A stretch of 64,000 nucleotides of DNA. Origin: Paralichthys olivaceus (taxonomy: Eukaryota; Chordata; Actinopteri; Pleuronectiformes; Paralichthyidae). Below are positions 34,501 to 42,100 of the stretch, in pieces. Location: the NCBI RefSeq assembly GCF_024713975.1, contig NC_091093.1, positions 25,858,501 to 25,922,500 of the forward strand. Reading direction: 5' to 3'. The notes below the pieces were generated by a model that was given only the letters and a program-made list of their open reading frames with translations, searched no databases and was not told the DNA's origin. Numbering within the stretch: position 1 is the stretch's first letter; each line of letters begins with the position of its first letter. Position numbers and translations under genes: made by a program.

Positions 34501-35857
34501 TCTGCTGTTCAGTCAGGGGTACGCTGCTTAGTCAAAGATAACAACTGGGGGTGAGATGAGATGCACAAAGGAAATATTGTGTATTGAGCAGAAGCAGTGA
34601 CGCCTCTTTCGCACGTGTCAACACCTATTGTACAATCTTTTTTTTCTGCTTCACTTCAGACTGCAGAGGCGTTACTGCCGATTGTGTGCAATTCCATAAC
34701 AAGAACGTTGAGCTGAGCACAGAATGTACTGTGACCTTTTAGGTCTACTTTATAAACAATTACACTGTAGATGATCATAATGTCACAGTGTGAAGACCTT
34801 GTTTAAGCTCTCAGAGAACTTTGAGAATTAAAATGTTTCTCTCCTGAAATAATATTCTCATATCTGTCCCTGTTGCTGAAAACCACAGAACACAGCAGTT
34901 TGCAGTAGATTTATAACTATAATACTTTGATTGCCTGTAAAAGCCATCAGCGCTTTTCTTCCTCCTCTCAGAAACATCCACATTATTCCCCTCAACTGAA
35001 ATTGCAGCAGGAAAGTGTGGGTTGTGTTTTCTTTTCTTTTTTTCCAATTGTACAAATCTGTTTTTCTTTCAGGTGCGTTGGCCTCTGACACAGTTTTATA
35101 AGTAGTCTTCTTTTCCTCACATTCATTGTTGTACCAACATCTGCAGGAGAAGAGAATATTTTTGATTGTCATCTCACTTCGGTCAAAAATCCCCAAAACT
35201 CAAGAACCGAACAGAAGTTAAAGCAACACTGAGTAACGTTACATGAGCATCAGCGCCCCCTGTAGCCACACATGGTTATTTAATACTGTTGGTATTCTTA
35301 TCGAAGCGATAAAGTGGTTTTAATGTGAAAATTATATCTGTAATGTGAAAATTCTATTCTATGTGTTGACTGTGTAGTCCCACTCAAAGAACCGAAACAC
35401 ACACTGAATGGTGAATATTACCCATGATCCCCGGCTTCCTGCCCGGACCCGGTGCACTGAACTGTTTCCATGTGTCTGTTTTTATTTGGATCCTCTCGTG
35501 TTGTCAGTAATTTAAAAAGACTGCACGAAATAAAAACGGATAAGATGAAACAGATGTGACAACATGATTTGGCTTCAATCACTGATATAACAACATGTCT
35601 ATGATTCATTCTGTCATCAGCCTGTGTCGACTGAGTATGATCAGAAAAAAGTCGGTTTCACCTCTTCAGGTAACATCTCTCTCTCTCTCCCTCTCTCTGT
35701 CGCCCACACAGGAGCGGTTTGTCTTCGGGACCGGCTGACGTTCCGTTTCTGCCACACTCTCCGTGTGCTCGGCCGCTGCCATCTGGCCAACGTACGAGCT
35801 CAGTGCTGCAAAACCTGCAGCCAGCGTTCCCGGCCCGCTGGCACGTCTCGCCGCTGA
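1..35857 (+). CDS. adamts7: adamts7, secreted metalloprotease with thrombospondin repeats and mucin domain (5' partial)
   Basis: Spliced gene, 17 visible exons: 1-129, 5953-6097, 10543-10635, 11617-11762, 12248-12417, 12653-12786, 14215-14335, 14530-14774, 15522-15657, 18604-18730, 20633-20846, 21789-23609, 23977-24129, 25154-25327, 25528-25674, 27344-27506, 35712-35857. They join in one frame to 1420 residues plus TGA. Domain order is protease end (Met-turn), disintegrin-like, TSR1, cysteine-rich, spacer, TSR2-4, mucin, TSR5-8, PLAC. Only ADAMTS7 and ADAMTS12 have a mucin domain between TSR4 and TSR5. The motif [17 protein letters not shown] in the mucin exon and many stretches elsewhere match human ADAMTS7 as I remember it. 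Known family role: a secreted zinc endopeptidase of extracellular matrix (COMP is a reported substrate), also a chondroitin sulfate proteoglycan, linked to vascular smooth muscle migration and coronary disease. Prodomain and zinc site lie upstream of the window. If the human 24-exon plan holds, these are exons 8-24. An ADAMTS12 assignment is less likely. Confidence 0.95.
731..785. repeat. (TG)n / (AC)n microsatellite
   Basis: An imperfect TG run of about 20 units with two TTTG interruptions, followed at once by TACACACACACAG. The two halves are mutually complementary and could fold back. It lies in the first adamts7 intron of the window. Confidence 0.9.
4602..4958. repeat. putative MITE-like element, degenerate
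   Basis: A stretch starting AAGGCCAATTC and ending with the near-inverse GAATTGGGCTT. Inside are the internally palindromic words TGCGTAGTTACATTTCTACG and ACGCATAGACTACG, typical in style of short nonautonomous teleost DNA elements. The terminal match is only about 10 bp, so boundaries are uncertain. An open frame on the minus strand across it is unrecognised. Confidence 0.35.
5953..6097 (+). CDS. adamts7: adamts7 visible exon 2: protease/disintegrin-like junction
   Basis: Acceptor CCTCCTCACAG and donor GTAAGA. It encodes [10 protein letters not shown] then [19 protein letters not shown] and ends LCDDMD, the conserved 'HQCRLQYG' part of the ADAMTS disintegrin-like region. Enters in phase 2, leaves in phase 0. 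Confidence 0.93.
6098..10542 (+). other. adamts7 intron (4.4 kb)
   Basis: Non-coding. A (CA)n microsatellite lies 150 bp after the donor (6251-6293). Otherwise AT-rich sequence without recognisable genes. Open frames at 7779-7961 and 8823-9008 show no family resemblance. Confidence 0.7.
6251..6293. repeat. (CA)n microsatellite
   Basis: About 21 uninterrupted CA units within the adamts7 intron. Confidence 0.95.
10543..10635 (+). CDS. adamts7: adamts7 visible exon 3: disintegrin-like domain
   Basis: Encodes [19 protein letters not shown] and GTSCGDGK, 31 codons, phase 0 at both ends. Acceptor TTCCTCAG, donor GTATGT. The cysteine spacing matches the 'CxxLWC' core of ADAMTS disintegrin-like regions. 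Confidence 0.94.
10765..11060 (+). repeat. decayed teleost interspersed repeat (SINE/LINE-tail type)
   Basis: Contains phrases repeated widely in teleost genomes: 'ATCACAGGGTCAAAGACAAA', 'CATTCACACCTACAGGCAAT', 'TTTGGACTGTGGGAGGAAGC', 'AACATGCAAACTCC' and 'TTTGAACCCAGAACC'. The last resembles a tRNA-type B box. Partial relatives are at about 46470-46535 (inverse end) and 54660-54745 in this window. Family name not assigned. Confidence 0.65.
11571..11866 (+). repeat. left arm of a ~295-bp inverted duplication containing an adamts7 exon
   Basis: This segment (46 bp of intron, the whole exon 11617-11762, then 104 bp of intron) recurs in reverse complement at 13826-14116. Homology starts at GTCGTGTAAA and fades after GGAGAC. 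The intron parts show a few small indels and substitutions; the exon shows three substitutions. Confidence 0.95.
11617..11762 (+). CDS. adamts7: adamts7 visible exon 4: end of disintegrin-like region and start of TSR1
   Basis: Acceptor TTTTCTATCAG, donor GTAAGT, phase 0 in and phase 2 out. It encodes [12 protein letters not shown], then the first thrombospondin type-1 repeat [20 protein letters not shown] with its W-x-x-W and CSRTCG elements. An antisense copy of this exon with identical coding potential lies at 13930-14075. Confidence 0.95.
11763..12247 (+). other. adamts7 intron (485 bp)
   Basis: The first 104 bp belong to the inverted duplication arm. The remainder is AT-rich with no recognisable element. 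Confidence 0.75.
12248..12417 (+). CDS. adamts7: adamts7 visible exon 5: end of TSR1 and start of cysteine-rich domain
   Basis: Encodes [19 protein letters not shown], then PCP, closing TSR1, and then [20 protein letters not shown] at the start of the cysteine-rich domain. Enters in phase 2, leaves in phase 1 at GTGAGC. Confidence 0.94.
12653..12786 (+). CDS. adamts7: adamts7 visible exon 6: cysteine-rich domain
   Basis: Acceptor is TTTTTTTTGTAAG. Encodes [20 protein letters not shown] and [20 protein letters not shown], ending in phase 0 at GTACTG. This is the typical CELHCRP core of ADAMTS cysteine-rich domains. Confidence 0.94.
13405..13530 (+). repeat. partial copy of a MITE-like dispersed repeat
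   Basis: 'GGCATAGACTGTATACGAGG', 'CCCCTGGTGGCTGGCTACAG' and 'GGTCATAAACTCTACCTCCT' match the longer relative at about 49257-49645 and fragments at 14825-14900 and 40405-40530. Confidence 0.6.
13826..14116 (-). repeat. right arm of the inverted duplication: antisense copy of an adamts7 exon and flanking introns
   Basis: The reverse complement reproduces 11571-11866. The exon copy spans 13930-14075 (146 nt, no indel) with acceptor TATCAG and donor GTAAGT intact on the minus strand. Exon differences from the sense copy are GTA to GTT, GGT to GGA and AGC to AGT, none changing an amino acid. The arms are separated by about 1.96 kb containing visible exons 5 and 6. It cannot be spliced into adamts7 sense mRNA as this exon because it is on the other strand. 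Confidence 0.95.
14215..14335 (+). CDS. adamts7: adamts7 visible exon 7: end of cysteine-rich domain
   Basis: Acceptor TGTGTCACAG. Encodes [20 protein letters not shown], then HGNGSTC, then [10 protein letters not shown]. 'DRCGVCxGNGSTC' is the hallmark junction into the spacer of ADAMTS proteins. Leaves in phase 1 at GTATGT. Confidence 0.95.
14530..14774 (+). CDS. adamts7: adamts7 visible exon 8: spacer domain
   Basis: Encodes [39 protein letters not shown] and [16 protein letters not shown], the conserved spacer core. Acceptor GTCCTTCAG. The frame and family sequence require the exon to stop after CAG at 14774, where the intron starts GCAGGC. The in-frame read-through reaches TGA within three codons and no usable GT is near, so a GC donor is inferred. 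Confidence 0.92.
14775..15521 (+). other. adamts7 GC-AG intron (747 bp) filled by two repeat pieces
   Basis: Starts GCAGGC and ends TTGTGCTACAG. A MITE-like fragment (about 14825-14900) begins some 50 bp after the donor, and a ~370-bp element with terminal inverted repeats occupies 15016-15385. Confidence 0.75.
15016..15385. mobile_element. MITE with ~20-bp terminal inverted repeats
   Basis: The left end AAAGGCTCAGTGTGTAGAG is inverse to the right end CCTACACACTGAACCTTT, with a few mismatches. The interior holds 'GACATCTCGTGGTGAAGCTG', two tandem copies of a 17-bp CCTCACCCTCCCC-type unit (15085-15118) and an A16 run. No open frame for a transposase; length and structure fit a nonautonomous DNA transposon. 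No clear target-site duplication was seen. Confidence 0.65.
15522..15657 (+). CDS. adamts7: adamts7 visible exon 9: spacer end and start of TSR2
   Basis: Encodes [20 protein letters not shown] (end of spacer), then [18 protein letters not shown] at the start of TSR2. Phase 0 in, phase 1 out at GTGAGA. Confidence 0.93.
15658..18603 (+). other. adamts7 intron (2.9 kb)
   Basis: Includes an AT-rich low-complexity stretch of ATA/TATC words (about 16315-16420) and another TA-rich patch (about 18085-18140). Open frames at 15899-16102 and 17683-18179 resemble no known family. No gene recognised. Confidence 0.7.
18604..18730 (+). CDS. adamts7: adamts7 visible exon 10: TSR2 completion
   Basis: Encodes [20 protein letters not shown], then CDPSTRPDD, then SCNKDPCPA, closing TSR2. 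Phase 1 in, phase 2 out at GTGAGT. Confidence 0.93.
18731..20632 (+). other. adamts7 intron (1.9 kb) with a decayed LINE tail
   Basis: Mostly unremarkable. About 20180-20350 reads like the decayed carboxy end of a LINE-type ORF ('...[14 protein letters not shown]...', resembling the 'APRLWNSLP..IR' tail common in teleost non-LTR elements). Assignment is tentative. Confidence 0.55.
20633..20846 (+). CDS. adamts7: adamts7 visible exon 11: TSR3 and start of TSR4
   Basis: Encodes [20 protein letters not shown], a long TSR3 with CEHM and PCPADW, then WTAGSWSK, opening TSR4. Acceptor GTGTGTGTAG, phase 2 in, phase 0 out at GTGAGC. Confidence 0.94.
20847..21788 (+). other. adamts7 intron (942 bp)
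   Basis: AT-rich, no recognisable element. An open frame continues upstream of the acceptor from 21690 by chance; the polypyrimidine tract and TTTCCTGCAG end at 21788. Confidence 0.75.
21789..23609 (+). CDS. adamts7: adamts7 visible exon 12: end of TSR4, mucin domain, start of TSR5
   Basis: A single 607-codon exon, phase 0 at both ends. It opens [16 protein letters not shown] (TSR4), then has an SGSG glycosaminoglycan-type site (codons 54-57), then [17 protein letters not shown] (codons 116-132). A long Ser/Thr/Pro/Glu-rich stretch with almost no cysteine follows, and it closes HWVAANWSA, the start of TSR5. Acidic tyrosine clusters recur at 22659-22691, 22806-22847 and 23367-23387. The mucin exon is known to be poorly conserved and O-glycosylated / chondroitin-sulfated in ADAMTS7; only the DFYYDYNF block and flanking TSRs look strongly conserved here. 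Confidence 0.96.
23610..23976 (+). other. adamts7 intron (367 bp) with (CA)n
   Basis: Contains a (CA)n microsatellite at 23846-23878; the 3' end reads CTTCTGGTAATGCAG with a weak pyrimidine tract. Confidence 0.8.
23977..24129 (+). CDS. adamts7: adamts7 visible exon 13: TSR5 and start of TSR6
   Basis: Encodes [20 protein letters not shown], then [18 protein letters not shown], then WKVGEWSK. 51 codons, phase 0-0, donor GTGAGA. Confidence 0.95.
24130..25153 (+). other. adamts7 intron (1.0 kb)
   Basis: T-rich with no recognisable element. The 3' splice site is GTATTTTCCCAG. Confidence 0.75.
25154..25327 (+). CDS. adamts7: adamts7 visible exon 14: TSR6 and start of TSR7
   Basis: Encodes [28 protein letters not shown] and [12 protein letters not shown]. 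58 codons, phase 0-0, donor GTGAGT. The usual CSxxCGGG of a TSR is here CSKNCEGG. Confidence 0.94.
25328..25527 (+). promoter_or_regulatory. short adamts7 intron whose 3' splice site is preceded by (TG)43
   Basis: The intron is only 200 bp; 25437-25522 is an uninterrupted run of 43 TG dinucleotides followed directly by TTCAG at 25523-25527. There is no ordinary polypyrimidine tract. A branch point would have to sit upstream of the repeat, for example the TGCTGATAA at about 25381-25389, or within it. Confidence 0.9.
25528..25674 (+). CDS. adamts7: adamts7 visible exon 15: TSR7 and start of TSR8
   Basis: Encodes [16 protein letters not shown], then [18 protein letters not shown], then WLTGSWGQ. 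49 codons, phase 0-0, so skipping it would keep the frame and delete one TSR unit. Donor GTACAC is weak; acceptor follows (TG)43. Confidence 0.93.
25675..27343 (+). other. adamts7 intron (1.7 kb) with a dispersed repeat
   Basis: About 26615-26940 resembles a teleost SINE/LINE-associated repeat ('CAACCTTTATTCATATTGCA' then 'CTGGGAGGCTGCTCCATCAC'). No gene recognised. Confidence 0.6.
27344..27506 (+). CDS. adamts7: adamts7 visible exon 16: TSR8
   Basis: Encodes [20 protein letters not shown], an acidic insert, then [18 protein letters not shown]. Phase 0 in, phase 1 out at GTGAGT. Confidence 0.94.
30946..31056. repeat. 27-bp inverted repeat with 57-bp AT-rich loop
   Basis: CATGTGGAGTTAGTGTGAAT.. 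at 30946-30972 is inverse to ..ATTCACACTAACTCAACATG at 31030-31056, 26 of 27 positions matching. The loop is AT-rich. It may be a small nonautonomous element or a chance-expanded hairpin. Confidence 0.85.
33249..33326. repeat. 26-bp tandem repeat, three copies
   Basis: Units of the form CAAAAGATTTGCAGATGGAA.. repeat with period 26; the third copy has TTGG for TTTG. Intronic. Confidence 0.9.
33434..33500 (+). repeat. teleost interspersed repeat fragment
   Basis: 'TTTTATTTGTATAGCGCCAA' followed by 'TTATCTCAAGGCACT' is a phrase seen very often in fish genomes. Only this fragment is recognisable here. Confidence 0.6.
35712..35857 (+). CDS. adamts7: adamts7 last exon: PLAC domain and stop
   Basis: Encodes [20 protein letters not shown], then CHL, then AQCCKTC, the six-cysteine PLAC (protease and lacunin) domain, and ends in a basic tail before TGA at 35855-35857. 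Enters in phase 1. The ending is like that of human ADAMTS7, which also ends basic. Confidence 0.96.
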
Positions 35858-36381
35858 GGTGCAACAACAAAGCAATCACTCACACGCCAACAAGGACACT
35901 GACTGCACCACTGAGTGATGAAATGTACTGAAAATCGACAATCTGAGCCTCTGCCTCATCACCACTACAGACGAATCATGAATGAGTCATATTCCAAAAC
36001 TTATATTATTATATGAGGCTGTAAGAAATTGGAAATATAACAAACCGTGTCCTTTTCTCCTAGTTAAACAATGAGAATGTAAACATCTGTTTGCACTTTT
36101 ATATATTATTATTATTATTATTCCGTCTGAACAGATTTTATGAATCAATATGTCCTTGTAACAGATGTGGTGCTCCCATGAGTGTAGTCAGTGTAGTAAT
36201 GATGTAGTAATACATCATTACATGTGTAGATAAACCACTTATTAACCGTTGGTACAATGCTTTCATGTTAATGACGGCAGCAGAGAGTGTACAGATTGAA
36301 TCAGGTATAAAGTTCCGTGTGGTTTTACGTTAAATGTGGTACAAGTTAAATAAGTGGTGCAGAAATTCCTCACGTGACGTT

Positions 36382-36387
36382 AATAAA
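36382..36387 (+). terminator. putative adamts7 polyadenylation signal
   Basis: First AATAAA on the plus strand after the adamts7 stop, 525 bp downstream. Implies a 3' UTR of about 0.55 kb. Confidence 0.5.
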
Positions 36388-37274
36388 CAACTGGCCGCTC
36401 GCTAAGCCCTGCCCCCTTAGATACAGTTGCTATGTGCCTGTTAGGCTTCACGATCAGCAAAAACAGCGGTTGATCGAACTTTGCGGTGATTTTTGAAACA
36501 ACGTGAAACTAGCACTCAGCACACGTCTCAGCCGAGACCGTGCATTCAATCAAGCTGCAACACATTTCACACACTCATTGATTTTATAAATGTTTTAAGA
36601 TCCATGAATTATTATTCAAAAACACTGAAACATTGAGAAAAAAAATTGTGTTTGACTCAAACACTATGAGGCAATGTTACAGAAGGTGAGACACACCAAA
36701 ATTTTACTTTCTTGGCTCCTGTCGCTTCCTTCCACCATGTTTTGTGGAAATCTGATTCTGTGTTTTTTGCGTAATCCTGCTGACAAACAAACTAGAATGT
36801 CAGTCATTAGTCAGAGTTCACTAACAAACAAACCAACCAACCAATATACAATCAGACAATCAATCATCCTTGGATAACTATTCAAACCGATGGTGATAAC
36901 ATAAACGCGGTGTTGGGCGGGTTTTAGCGAACGGTTACACTTTACACTTTAATTTAAAAGTCATTAAGTAAAATGTGAAAAGTGGACGTGCAGGATATTC
37001 TTGGTGCTCGAGGCCACGCAGGCTCCAGACGCTTCAGGTCGGGTATTGGCAGGGCCAGTGCCTCATCTACTTGAATATTGGGTCATTTGATGTCAATATG
37101 TGTTTATTAACCACTCGATTTGAAATGAAGGCAAATTCAGCATTTCAGAATAAATGTTTTTGTGTGAAAGTGGAACACGTCACATTCGGTTGAATAAGGA
37201 TTTCTTGCCGTTATGTTTTTGACACTTGACGTCTTCGTCTTATGTGCTTCTTCCTACATTCATAAAAAAAAAAA

Positions 37275-37310
37275 GTGTGTGTGTGTGTGTGCGTGTGCGT
37301 GTGCGCGCGC
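37275..37310. repeat. alternating (GT)n(GC)n tract
   Basis: A purine-pyrimidine alternating run: GT units, then GCGT/GTGC mixtures, then GCGCGCGC, after an A11 run. Sequence type favours Z-DNA. Confidence 0.85.
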
Positions 37311-38492
37311 TGGTGACGATGACAAACCTCTGGAGTTATTTTCTGTATCTGTTGAAGGCAGTAAACTGAATTCAGACGTAACGAAACCTCTTTGTTGACT
37401 GATGTACAAACTGTCCTCAGGCAACAATCAACACAGGAACCAAAGTGTCTCTACATCTCACAGTTAAAAGTCATACTTTATAAGGGATTATTACTTGATA
37501 CTGTGTAGTTCTAACGTGTATTAAAAGTAAAATATAAATATCTTGTCTACATATATAATGCATACGTGTAAATGGATATAACTTGGAAGAAAAATTTGTG
37601 TTTTCTTATATATATTTGTTTTAAATTGTAGATTTAAATTGTAGATTGAATCATGTTCACATGCTTCCTTCACTTGTTATCTCAGAATTACATCCAGGAT
37701 TCAGGTAGTGATGACGTGTGTGTCTCTGGTTACTGTTGCCAGGCTCCTAAATAAGGTGTGTGGAGTCAATTACAGGAGAGTTATTTCAAATGAAGAGTTA
37801 AAATGTGTTTTTCCAACGTGAGCTTCTTGAGATCATCTCTCAGTTTCAGTCACTGATTATTGATTGATAACTGTCACTGGCAGATTTGAATAGTAATAAG
37901 TTGATCATAATGTTTTTGGTGTTTCCAGTTGAGGCCGTTGCTTTTCTTTAATTTCTTTCTACTTGGTTTTAAGATTCATTCACATTAAGTTCCCTTTGCA
38001 AACCATATTCTAAAAGTCAAATGTGACGATTTCATTCATTATCCAGCAGCAGGTCGTAGCCTAGTAAATATTTTCCATGATCCCAAAGATGAGTATTGTC
38101 TGTTCAGAGAGTTAAAGGGGGAAAGTAGGATGACACCAGCAGTCACATCCGGTATGTTCAGTGTGTCTATGCTGCACATAGTAGAGCGGAGTTTGTGGAA
38201 ATGATGGATATATACTTTGGTTTTGTCATGAGCAAACATTTCATCATTGCAGGGAAAAAGCAGAAACTAGATGAATCATTTTTGCGGCTTTTGAACCTTA
38301 TGACTGAATCGGGGCGTAATGCTGAGTGCTGAGATCACACAGGTTTCATGACCTGCTCAGGGAGTATCTGTGTTTCTAGAATCAGTAATAATATAGTTAT
38401 TAGTGTTTGAACACATCATGGAATCACTCGGTCAACTACAAGCTTTAATGAGATAACACAACTCTTACAAGTTTTGGAGCAACTGTTATTTG

Positions 38493-38498
38493 TTTATT
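38493..38498 (-). terminator. putative calml4 polyadenylation signal
   Basis: AATAAA on the minus strand about 590 bp after the calml4 stop. A closer ATTAAA variant lies at 38913-38918. Which is used cannot be told from sequence. Confidence 0.4.
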
Positions 38499-39083
38499 AA
38501 TCAATAAAATGTAGTTACATATAGATATTTATATTCTGTATTAAATACGATTAAATAACACTTGTGAAAACATACATTTATAGTCTTGGTCCTTAAGAAT
38601 ACATTAATTAAGTCTTTAAACACATGTTTGTGACAAAAACTACATCATGACACTAAAGGTAGCACACACAAGTGTTTTCAAGTAAATATACAAAGCATCA
38701 AACTAGATTAAATTCAAATCATTGAGTTTAGTCGGACTGTCAGACTTGATAAAGGGCCAACTGAGAACGTAATGGTTTCAAAACTTGATTCCATCAAAGA
38801 TTAAGAGTTCAGATCATGTTTTCCTCAGGATGCAGAACAACGGCAGTGCTTCACGAAGAGATGAGTCATCGAGGAAACCGATGGAAAATGGTTACAGGAA
38901 GGAGATTCTGCATTTAATTAAATAATCAGTGAATATTCATGAGGCAAAAAAACATAATGAAGATTATTGTCAGGCTCAAATCTGCTGTTCTGAACACGGA
39001 GATTGAATCCGGTGTGTCGTCTTTCCCTCTGTCAGCGTGTGAACTCAGTTTCCCATCATGCCTTGTGTTTTTCTTTGGAGAAA

Positions 39084-39181
39084 TCAATAATCAACAGGAG
39101 GCAGCGTCACCATCTTGGTGAACTCTTCATAATTCACTGTCCCGTTCGACTGGACGTTTGCTTCTTTGAAGAGCTCGTCCA
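39084..39181 (-). CDS. calml4: calml4 exon 5: EF-hand 4 and stop
   Basis: Encodes VDELFKEANVQSNGTVNYEE then FTKMVTLPPVDY and TGA. Acceptor TGTTTAG. Confidence 0.95.
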
Positions 39182-42100
39182 CTAAACACAGGAAACACAC
39201 AAAAACACCGAAAGCTGTGAAAGGAGAAAACAGCTCGAAAACTCCAGTAACAGTCCAGAAAATGTTCCCCAAGATAAGATTAAGATGAGATGAGATAAGA
39301 TTTTATTGATAATTTACTTCTTAAAGCAGCAGAAGACAAAAGATTAAGTGGTAAGAAATACAAAATACAAACATTATATATACCTTTCATTACAGACTGA
39401 TGCAAGGTAAAACCTGAGTTTTATAGTTTTATCAAAATCGTTATTTTGAGGTGTTTGAAACAGGGATGGAATATTGAGGTTTATTTATATTTGTACCTCA
39501 TGATATATCTTCTGCACTCTGTTTATTTGAGGTCTATAATTGTCCAGTTACTTTGGAGATAGTTAGGGTTATTTATGATTTCAAATAAAAGAATAATCAG
39601 TGTACTTTAAATAAAACTGAGGCTCAAAGTTGACCAACGGGTAAAGAGAAAAATTTAGAAATGCATTTCCTTTTTAGAAATTCTTCAAATCTCTTGTGAA
39701 AATCCACCTTTACTCATGTGGATGAATTATCTAACGCTTGAAATGTTATAACTAAAGTTTCAGGTTCACAGAAGTGGTGGAACATATGTATGAATGTGGA
39801 AAGACTCCGAAATGAAATGATGTAACAGCTCTTTTGAGCAAATGAAACGCAGCGACTTCACAAATCAACACTGAGCAACAGAACAGAGTTAATTTCAGTT
39901 TCTTCACACAGCGATCTACAAATCGAGCCAATGAAGATCTCCTGAATATTCAGATTTACTACGACAACGACGGAGCTCATCCTCAGCTGCTTACAGTTAA
40001 TACAGTTTGTACAGTTGAGAGCTGCTGTCTGCTTTCTCAGTGACATCAATATCTGCGTCAATACTCAACGTGATGGACAAGTCTCCGCTGGGAAGCAGCC
40101 GAGCTTGGTTTGAATTTAAACTGCTTGATGTGCACAGTGAAAGGCAGCAGCGCTCTGGAGTTAAATCTTTATGTCGCTTTGAGCCCAGAAACCGTATGAA
40201 TAACTGAGTTTAAGGGCTTTGAAACACAAAAGGCTTCAAAATCAATCCCACAGATTTAACTGTTGATGAGCGTCTCCGCAGGAAACGCTGCGACAAAACT
40301 GTCAAGACGACTGTTGTCATCACTTCAGGGCTGTCAGCAGAAGACATGATCTACTGTCTCCTTCAATCACTGTCATAGTAAAAAACCTGTTGGTGGAAAT
40401 CATAGACTCTATTTAAAGACCGATGACATAACGGCCTCGGTGAAGTCGAGGTGTCTCGTTCACTCCCCCGGTGGCTCGCTGCAGTGTCGGTCAGAAACCC
40501 CACCTCCTCCATGTTAGCATATGGGATATGGACAAACCCCCAAAGTTGAGGCTTAAAGGAATAGTTAAAAATTGTGTGTGTGTGTGTGTGTGTGTATATT
40601 TATATCAGATCAGATTTCTGAATAACAGGAGAGGAGCTGTTGTAAGCAGGCAGGTGTCAGGACAGCAAAGGAATATGGAAAGACTGGTAAATCAATGGAG
40701 ATACTGAGGCAGACCCTCACTGGACTGCCTTCTTAAATATCATGAATATTCAGCCAGACCTTCACATCAATATTTTGTGAACAGTGAAGGTCTCATACAA
40801 CTTTTAAACTCTGGGTCAGCGCTTCACTGTTACAGTTTCATCTGAAATCCAATCTCATAAATTAACTGTCCAATCATGGAGAGACGGCGATGTAACTCTG
40901 AGCCCTGCATCCATGTGCTCACTGTGGATTATATAAGAATATATAAAAGCCCTTTTATCGATTGAACTGTATGTTTTTGCTGTAGCTCAGCGTCAACACA
41001 GCAACTCATTCGCTGTTCAATGGAAAAACACATTGTGCAGATTTTCCACTTTGCCTCTCTCCTCAGATTCAGCTGTGACTTTACCTTCTTTGTCCGTGAG
41101 TTTCTCCCCCAGCTTGGTGAGCTTGGCCCGCAGCTCAGACGCCTGGATGTATCCTTTCTTCTGCTTGTCTGTCATCCTCAAGGCCTCCAGGATTTCTGAC
41201 TTGGGGTCTTCCTGTTGTATCTGCCTGTGCATCATTGTCAGGAAGGAAGAGAAGTCCAGCTCACCGGACTTTTCTAAAACAGGGATCAAACACAAAGTGT
41301 GGGCCGGTGCCAAGTTGAAAAAATAATTGTGAAGAAACGATGCGCGAGTTGACAAGAATGGCATTAATGCAGCACTTAAACCGAATGAGGCTCAGTGGAG
41401 CTCATGCCTCCGACAAAACCCAACAATCCTCTTAAATTCAAACAAGCTGCAACAGATTTGATTAAATATGACAGAATCCCTGGGAAATTGGAAAAACGCA
41501 CTATTTTCGTAATGTTAAAGAAAAAGTCAGAAATGTAACAAAGGGGCAATTTTGGCTCATACCACACGTAATTAAAGTCACAGTGAGGAACTCAACTTGT
41601 GCAGTAAAACCGAGTACAAGGTCAACGTGAGGATAGAAAGACTGGAATTATGTCATTAATAATGTTGATCTTAAGGTTTCTCCCTTTCCCCATTTAAGAG
41701 ATGGTATATTTCATATACATTTTAAGGGTTTGAGGTTAGAGCCTGTCAAACTGTATGTTGCATAGCACTCTGTGAGGGATCCATCCCCCAGGACAGACAG
41801 AGGTGCAGTAGATGTAACTGAACACATCACCAAAATATCAGTATTTACAACATTGATTATATTATATAAGCAACTTACTTGATCATTATTTTTCAGTCTC
41901 ACAACCTTGACAAACAAACTGGATTCATGTTGTGTTGTGTTGTACTTTACCAATTTTGTGAACTTGCAGGTGCCTTTCGATTTCACTGAACGTGGGACTT
42001 GTGCCGAGGCAGCGCATAACTGTGATGAGATCTTTGGCATCGATCTTGCCCTTATGCTTCTTATCGTACAAGGAGAAGCACTCCTTGAATTCTGGGAAAT

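Larger units (their letters stand above)
27507..35711 (+). other. largest adamts7 intron (8.2 kb)
   Basis: No coding exon recognised. It holds a 27-bp inverted repeat (30946-30972 / 31030-31056), three 26-bp tandem repeats (33249-33326), a 'TTTTATTTGTATAGCGCCAA' teleost repeat (about 33434-33500), and partial copies of a dispersed repeat family with 'TGGTGGAGGTATGCA'-like ends (about 32360-32460, 33330-33730 and, inverted, 33840-34145). The 3' end is CTCTCTGTCGCCCACACAG. Confidence 0.7.
35858..38492. other. adamts7 3' UTR and intergenic region before calml4 3' end
   Basis: Convergent tail-to-tail spacer. It contains an 11-bp perfect hairpin (36196-36221), a reverse partial copy of a dispersed repeat (about 36530-36870) and a GT/GC alternating tract (37275-37310). 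No gene recognised. Confidence 0.7.
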
